Part shown: positions 60,980-64,000 of the stretch, one piece after another
Position numbering within the stretch: position 1 is the stretch's first letter
Layout: each line of letters begins with the position of its first letter
Source of the DNA: IDS-8 sp040902105
GTDB taxonomy: Bacteria; Pseudomonadota; Gammaproteobacteria; Steroidobacterales; Woeseiaceae
Direction of reading: 5' to 3'
Length of the DNA: 64,000 nt
Assembly (NCBI GenBank): GCA_040902105.1
Contig: JBBDXW010000068.1
Coordinates: forward strand, 1 to 64,000
Program-made: the position numbers and the translations under genes
The notes under the pieces: model-generated
Told to the model about the DNA's origin: nothing
The model's database searches: none
The model's input: the letters and a program-made list of their open reading frames with translations, nothing else

Positions 60980-62007
60980 CGGTTGAGCTTGTTGAGCAAT
61001 TCCGCGCGCAATCGGCGAGCTTTCAGGTCGTCGATCGGGCCGAGGTCGCCTTGCGCCTGCTCCGGAAGGTGCTCACGAGCGCGCTCCGGCGAACCGAACA
61101 CGTAGTAATCGAATACGTGCTTCCAGGCAGACTTTTCATGCTCCGGACGGTCTCTCAGACTGAGCAGAGCATGCTTCAGTACGTTCATCGGAGTGCCCAT
61201 GAACTTCGGCGACGTACTCCACCAGTAGTTGATCAAGACGTTGAACGGATCGAATGCCTCGACCTGATGCCACCACATGCTCGGATAGAACAGTGCGTCG
61301 CCCGGCTCCAGGTCCGCGACCCGGGCAGCCGCAACAGCCTCGCGAAAGCGCGGGTACCTTGCAAAATCGGGATTGGCGAAATCGACCATGCTGATCGCCT
61401 GCCCGCCTGGCGTGGGGTCGAGCGGCCCAGGGTAAAGATTCCAGATCTGTTCCGGCGGAAATAGCGTGTACCGGCGATGCCCGACGGCACAACAGGCGAT
61501 GTTGTTCGGCGCGTCGTAATGAGCCGACGCCAGGCTGCGATTGCCGAGCCAGATACTGGCCAGCGGAGCGTTGTCCGCGAACATTTCATCATCGAAAACG
61601 AGATCGTTGTCGCGTCTGAGCCCGGGAAGGCATGCGTCGATAGTCGTCGATCCGACGTACACCGACGGCGGCCTCTCATCGCGGAGGTGCTTTTGTATCG
61701 TCGCAAGCACTTCATCCAGCGGCGAGCGGCGACTTTCGAAATTGAGGCCCGTGATGTCGTCGTTGTAGAAGAAGCGACCTTTGATCTCCGGTTCGCCGTA
61801 AAGTGTGCCGACCGTTTTGCCGTTATAGAAAGAGTGGAGATAAGCGATAGCGTCCTGGCTGGATTGCCGGCCGGTCTTCACCAGCGGCCATTTGCTGACC
61901 AGCCCCTTCAGAACAACCGGTTCCAGGGTGGCCATCAATTCCTGCCAGGGAACCTCACTCTCGTCGCAGCCGTCGAGCACCCTGGTTTTTTTTTCGGTAA
62001 TCGCCAT
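60976..62007 (-). CDS. Cupin/JmjC-like putative Fe(II)/2-oxoglutarate oxygenase
   Basis: A cupin-like domain protein related to JmjC-type hydroxylases. Counting from 62028, the metal triad is H170-x-D172 in SAHYDAPNN and H254 in SMWWHQVEA, with the surrounding strands (LEPGDALFYP) typical of factor-inhibiting-HIF-like enzymes. The preferred start is the Met at 62007 (MAITEKK). Length is about 343. It is likely an oxygenase that hydroxylates a protein or small molecule; the substrate is unknown. It is translationally coupled to the halogenase by ATGA, which argues that they act together. Confidence 0.85.
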   Translation of the reverse strand: MAITEKKTRVLDGCDESEVPWQELMATLEPVVLKGLVSKWPLVKTGRQSSQDAIAYLHSFYNGKTVGTLYGEPEIKGRFFYNDDITGLNFESRRSPLDEVLATIQKHLRDERPPSVYVGSTTIDACLPGLRRDNDLVFDDEMFADNAPLASIWLGNRSLASAHYDAPNNIACCAVGHRRYTLFPPEQIWNLYPGPLDPTPGGQAISMVDFANPDFARYPRFREAVAAARVADLEPGDALFYPSMWWHQVEAFDPFNVLINYWWSTSPKFMGTPMNVLKHALLSLRDRPEHEKSAWKHVFDYYVFGSPERAREHLPEQAQGDLGPIDDLKARRLRAELLNKLNR

Positions 62008-62046
62008 TCTGTCTTTGAGCCTCTGCACAAGTCTTAGTAGAAGCGC

Positions 62047-62113
62047 TGTAGGAGCCCGCCCCGCGGGCGACCCTCCGACCGTGGCAGGTCGCCCGCAATG
62101 GCGGGCTCCTACA
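62047..62113. repeat. REPIN-like inverted REP pair 8
   Basis: TGTAGGAGCCCGCCCCGCGG...GACC and the inverted GGTC...CGCAATGGCGGGCTCCTACA lie between the SapC stop and the cupin start. The lead-in AAGCGCTG matches that of the copy at 24906. Confidence 0.9.
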
Positions 62114-62144
62114 GCGTCTCTATTGTGACTTGTGCATAACTTCC

Positions 62145-62879
62145 TTAGTGGCTCGCCGCCACCCGCTGTTGCTTCATATCGATCAGTTTCCTGACATTGT
62201 TCAGCGATGCCACCGCCAGAAATGCTCCTTGCAGGAAGCCGGCCTTGTTGAGTTTTTCAAGAGCCTCGCCGCCGAGTTGAGCGAGTTTGTCCTGATTGAT
62301 TGTATAAAAGCCCTTCAGAACGTACTTCACATCAGTGAGCACATCGGCTTCGATGTTGAGAGGCTCAAGCAGGTCATGAGACTCGAAGGCTGCAAACATG
62401 GCCTTGCTCATTGCCACCCCCTCCTGTATGCCCCTCAGAATGGACGCGATGCGCTTCAGGTACGGCGTATTTCCGCCGTGCTCCAGGAAGACGGCCTCGC
62501 CCTCGGATTCGTTGACCCTGGGATTGTCCAGATCAACATGAATGACCGGCTCCTTGCGCATCCCGCCGTCAACCTCCTGCTCCTGAAACCCTATCAGAAA
62601 AGGGCCGCGCGCAACGATTCCCGGGACATAACTGGCGCTCCACTGCCCGTGGTCGAGGAAAAGGTTCTCTCCCCTGGCAAGCCCCAGTAACGCGATGGAC
62701 TGAAACTGGCCGCTGTCGGCGTCCTTGCGAAAGAGAATCGGGTACTCGCGCTGAATGTCGCCGTACTCGGTAGGAAACGTAAGGACTGCATGCACGTTAT
62801 CGCCGAACTCCGCCGCGTAGCGGGTAATAATCCGCATATCCCTGTGGGCCACATTGTTCAGCAGAACGTGATGGGTCAT
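62145..62879 (-). CDS. SapC-family protein
   Basis: A 244-residue SapC-like protein (LNNVAHRDMRIITRYAAEFGDNVHAVLTFPTEYGDIQREYPILFRK is in the family; also LGLARGENLFLDHGQWSASYVPG and VHVDLDN-like strings). SapC was first described as a Campylobacter surface-layer-associated protein. In TonB-receptor loci of other Proteobacteria its homologues recur beside halogenase and cupin genes with no known activity. No signal peptide or catalytic motif can be named. It lies between the receptor and the cupin gene, with a stem-loop on its upstream side and a REPIN downstream. Confidence 0.85.
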   Translation of the reverse strand: MTHHVLLNNVAHRDMRIITRYAAEFGDNVHAVLTFPTEYGDIQREYPILFRKDADSGQFQSIALLGLARGENLFLDHGQWSASYVPGIVARGPFLIGFQEQEVDGGMRKEPVIHVDLDNPRVNESEGEAVFLEHGGNTPYLKRIASILRGIQEGVAMSKAMFAAFESHDLLEPLNIEADVLTDVKYVLKGFYTINQDKLAQLGGEALEKLNKAGFLQGAFLAVASLNNVRKLIDMKQQRVAASH

Positions 62880-62957
62880 CTGGAGATTGCCGGGGAAGTC
62901 GTCGATAAATTCTACCGCAGCTTCCGGACAAGTGGGCCTGCACCCCGTAAAGAGAGA

Positions 62958-62982
62958 AGGCCGCTGAAATGAGCGGCCTTCC
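62958..62982 (-). terminator. Stem-loop between TonB receptor and SapC
   Basis: GAAGGCCGCTGAAATGAGCGGCCTTC forms a 10-bp perfect stem with a 6-base loop, about 60 bp after the receptor stop. It could end or attenuate transcription before the SapC-cupin-halogenase set. Confidence 0.65.
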
Positions 62983-63043
62983 CTTACAACAGCGAGCGAT
63001 CGTTCACAATATGTAACAGTGCCAGCCCCGCAAGTCCGCCTGC

Positions 63044-64000
63044 CTAGTCGAACGCGTAGCGCGCACCGATCTGGTAACGCGCGCCCAGGTCCTGAAGGAA
63101 CCAGAGCTGACTTCCGGTTCGACCGAAGTGACGAATGTTCTCTTCAGTCAGGTTCAAACCCTCGAAGGATACGGAGAGCTGATCGTTGACAAGATACGTC
63201 ATGCTGAGATCAAGCTGCGAATACGCCTCTACGAAGACCGGGTTCTGCGAGTTGCCCTTGTTCACCTCATTGAGATAGTCGTCGCGCCAGTTGTAGGCAA
63301 GACGCGCCTGGAACTTGTCATTCTCGTAAATGGCAACCAGGTTCGCTGTATCGCTCAATCCCGTCAGCGCGAACTGCGCCTCGCTCGGGTCGGCCAGGAC
63401 GTCGTAGTCCACATCGCCCTCGACGATCGTGTAGTTGGCTTGCAGACCGAAGCCGGTATCGCCGAAGAAGTGCTGCACGGCAAACTCGGCGCCATAGATC
63501 TGCGCCTCCTTGTTGTTAACCGGCGTCGCCGTCCGGAATGTCATCACCGGGTCGTCAGCGTTCGGCGTCAGGTCGTAGTCCGTAGCGACATCGACCGCAA
63601 AGTCCGCATCAACCACGCCACCGTTGGTTACAACGTCGGCAGCCCCGCCCGGAAAATCCGCCGGGTTGTCGAGCACCGCCATCATGACGAACAGGGAGGT
63701 ATCGTCGACAGCGAGACCCAGTGCCTCCAGCTCGGCCCTGGCATTCTCGGCACGAGGACCGTTGGTCTGGTCCCGCACGTCGAACCAGCTCTGGTCTATC
63801 TGTTCGGTGCCGATGAAGTTGTTCACGCGCTTCTCGTAGAAGCCGATCGAGGCGTAGCTGGATTCGTCGTAGTACCACTCCAGCGACAGATCGAGATTGT
63901 CCGACTCGAGCGGCACCAGGGCCGGATTCGACGCGTCGGCCGCAGGCTGCGACCCGAGCAGAGACGATCCGACGGTGCCGAAGCCGCCGACCGAGGCTGC
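63044..64000 (-). CDS. TonB-dependent receptor, C-terminal part (cut by window edge)
   Basis: The frame is open to the right edge, so the gene starts outside the window. Visible is the C-terminal barrel of a TonB-dependent receptor: LDLSLEWYYDESSYASIGFYEKRVNNFIG, AEFAVQHFFGDTGFGLQANYTIVEGDVD, ARLAYNWRDDYLNE, LDLSMTYLVNDQLSVSFEGLNLTEENIRHFGR and the closing YQIGARYAF plus D. These strings are typical of the Xanthomonas/Caulobacter-type subfamily that serves polysaccharide loci. It probably imports beta-gluco-oligosaccharides released by GH9 and GH3. At least 318 residues are present. Confidence 0.92.
   Translation of the reverse strand, partial: AASVGGFGTVGSSLLGSQPAADASNPALVPLESDNLDLSLEWYYDESSYASIGFYEKRVNNFIGTEQIDQSWFDVRDQTNGPRAENARAELEALGLAVDDTSLFVMMAVLDNPADFPGGAADVVTNGGVVDADFAVDVATDYDLTPNADDPVMTFRTATPVNNKEAQIYGAEFAVQHFFGDTGFGLQANYTIVEGDVDYDVLADPSEAQFALTGLSDTANLVAIYENDKFQARLAYNWRDDYLNEVNKGNSQNPVFVEAYSQLDLSMTYLVNDQLSVSFEGLNLTEENIRHFGRTGSQLWFLQDLGARYQIGARYAFD

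Noticed and set aside
1..64000. tRNA, rRNA, CRISPR, riboswitch, transposase or origin
   Set aside because: I read both strands for GTTCGA-type tRNA arms, regularly spaced repeats, transposase motifs and DnaA-box clusters and saw none that convinced me; a covariance search was not possible.

Overview
The window is GC-rich DNA from a Gram-negative heterotroph. Three complete TonB-dependent receptors and one cut by the right edge, a FecI/FecR pair, lipoprotein and Tat signals, a GlcNAc PTS locus with a GntR regulator, and a xylanolytic LacI-type operator all resemble Xanthomonadales and relatives such as Steroidobacterales or Woeseiales. This placement is inferred from gene content, not from a marker gene. 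I saw no rRNA, tRNA, CRISPR array, phage or transposase gene.

Layout. (1) 1-2131: an NAD-dependent epimerase, a truncated TspO-like fragment, and a solo CopG-type antitoxin between attC-like sequences (integron-cassette-like). (2) 2132-18691: a peptide, amide and amino-acid scavenging region. It holds a secreted M28 peptidase, a secreted AbgB-like M20 hydrolase, an exported arginase-family protein with an altered metal motif, ferredoxin-NADP reductase, a DAO-type oxidase, an NhaC-type antiporter, a D-aminoacylase, an acetyl-CoA hydrolase/transferase, an MBL-fold protein, a second M20 peptidase and two small zinc proteins. (3) 18779-26697, minus strand: ECF sigma, FecR, STN-type TonB receptor, lipoprotein trehalase and a fused PabB-PabC, which looks like a surface-sensed trehalose module with a folate gene downstream. 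A second TonB receptor (26779-29178) precedes it. (4) 29378-41890: a chitin-oligosaccharide/GlcNAc locus. On the minus strand are a TonB receptor, GH20 hexosaminidase, EIIA-HPr-EI fusion and NagE. Divergently on the plus strand are the GntR regulator, NagB-II and NagA. (5) 42140-43703: a HigB-HigA toxin-antitoxin pair and an unknown membrane-anchored protein. (6) 43845-52729: a xylose operon with a LacI-type operator, two tandem GH3 enzymes (one Sec, one Tat), xylB, xylA and a Tat-exported SMP-30 lactonase. (7) 52787-64000, minus strand: a beta-glucan cluster (TonB receptor, SapC, cupin/JmjC-like protein, flavin halogenase, DUF6445, GH9, LacI regulator, GH3 lipoprotein).

Two kinds of dispersed palindromic DNA punctuate the window. 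REP/REPIN-like elements (core TAGGAGCCCGCC...GGCGACC) occur at eight loci. A second family of about 80-bp hairpins, with a conserved loop, occurs at three loci. Separately there is a 111-bp element with a 26-bp perfect inverted repeat. Some REPs supply coding signals: the pabBC stop codon, and probably the start of the STN receptor.

The most interesting little-understood system is the set SapC / JmjC-like cupin / flavin-dependent halogenase / DUF6445 beside a TonB receptor and a GH9 cellulase. DUF6445 here carries an H-x-D...H...R pattern expected of an Fe(II)/2-oxoglutarate oxygenase, so the cluster may encode a multi-enzyme oxidative or halogenating modification linked to polysaccharide uptake.
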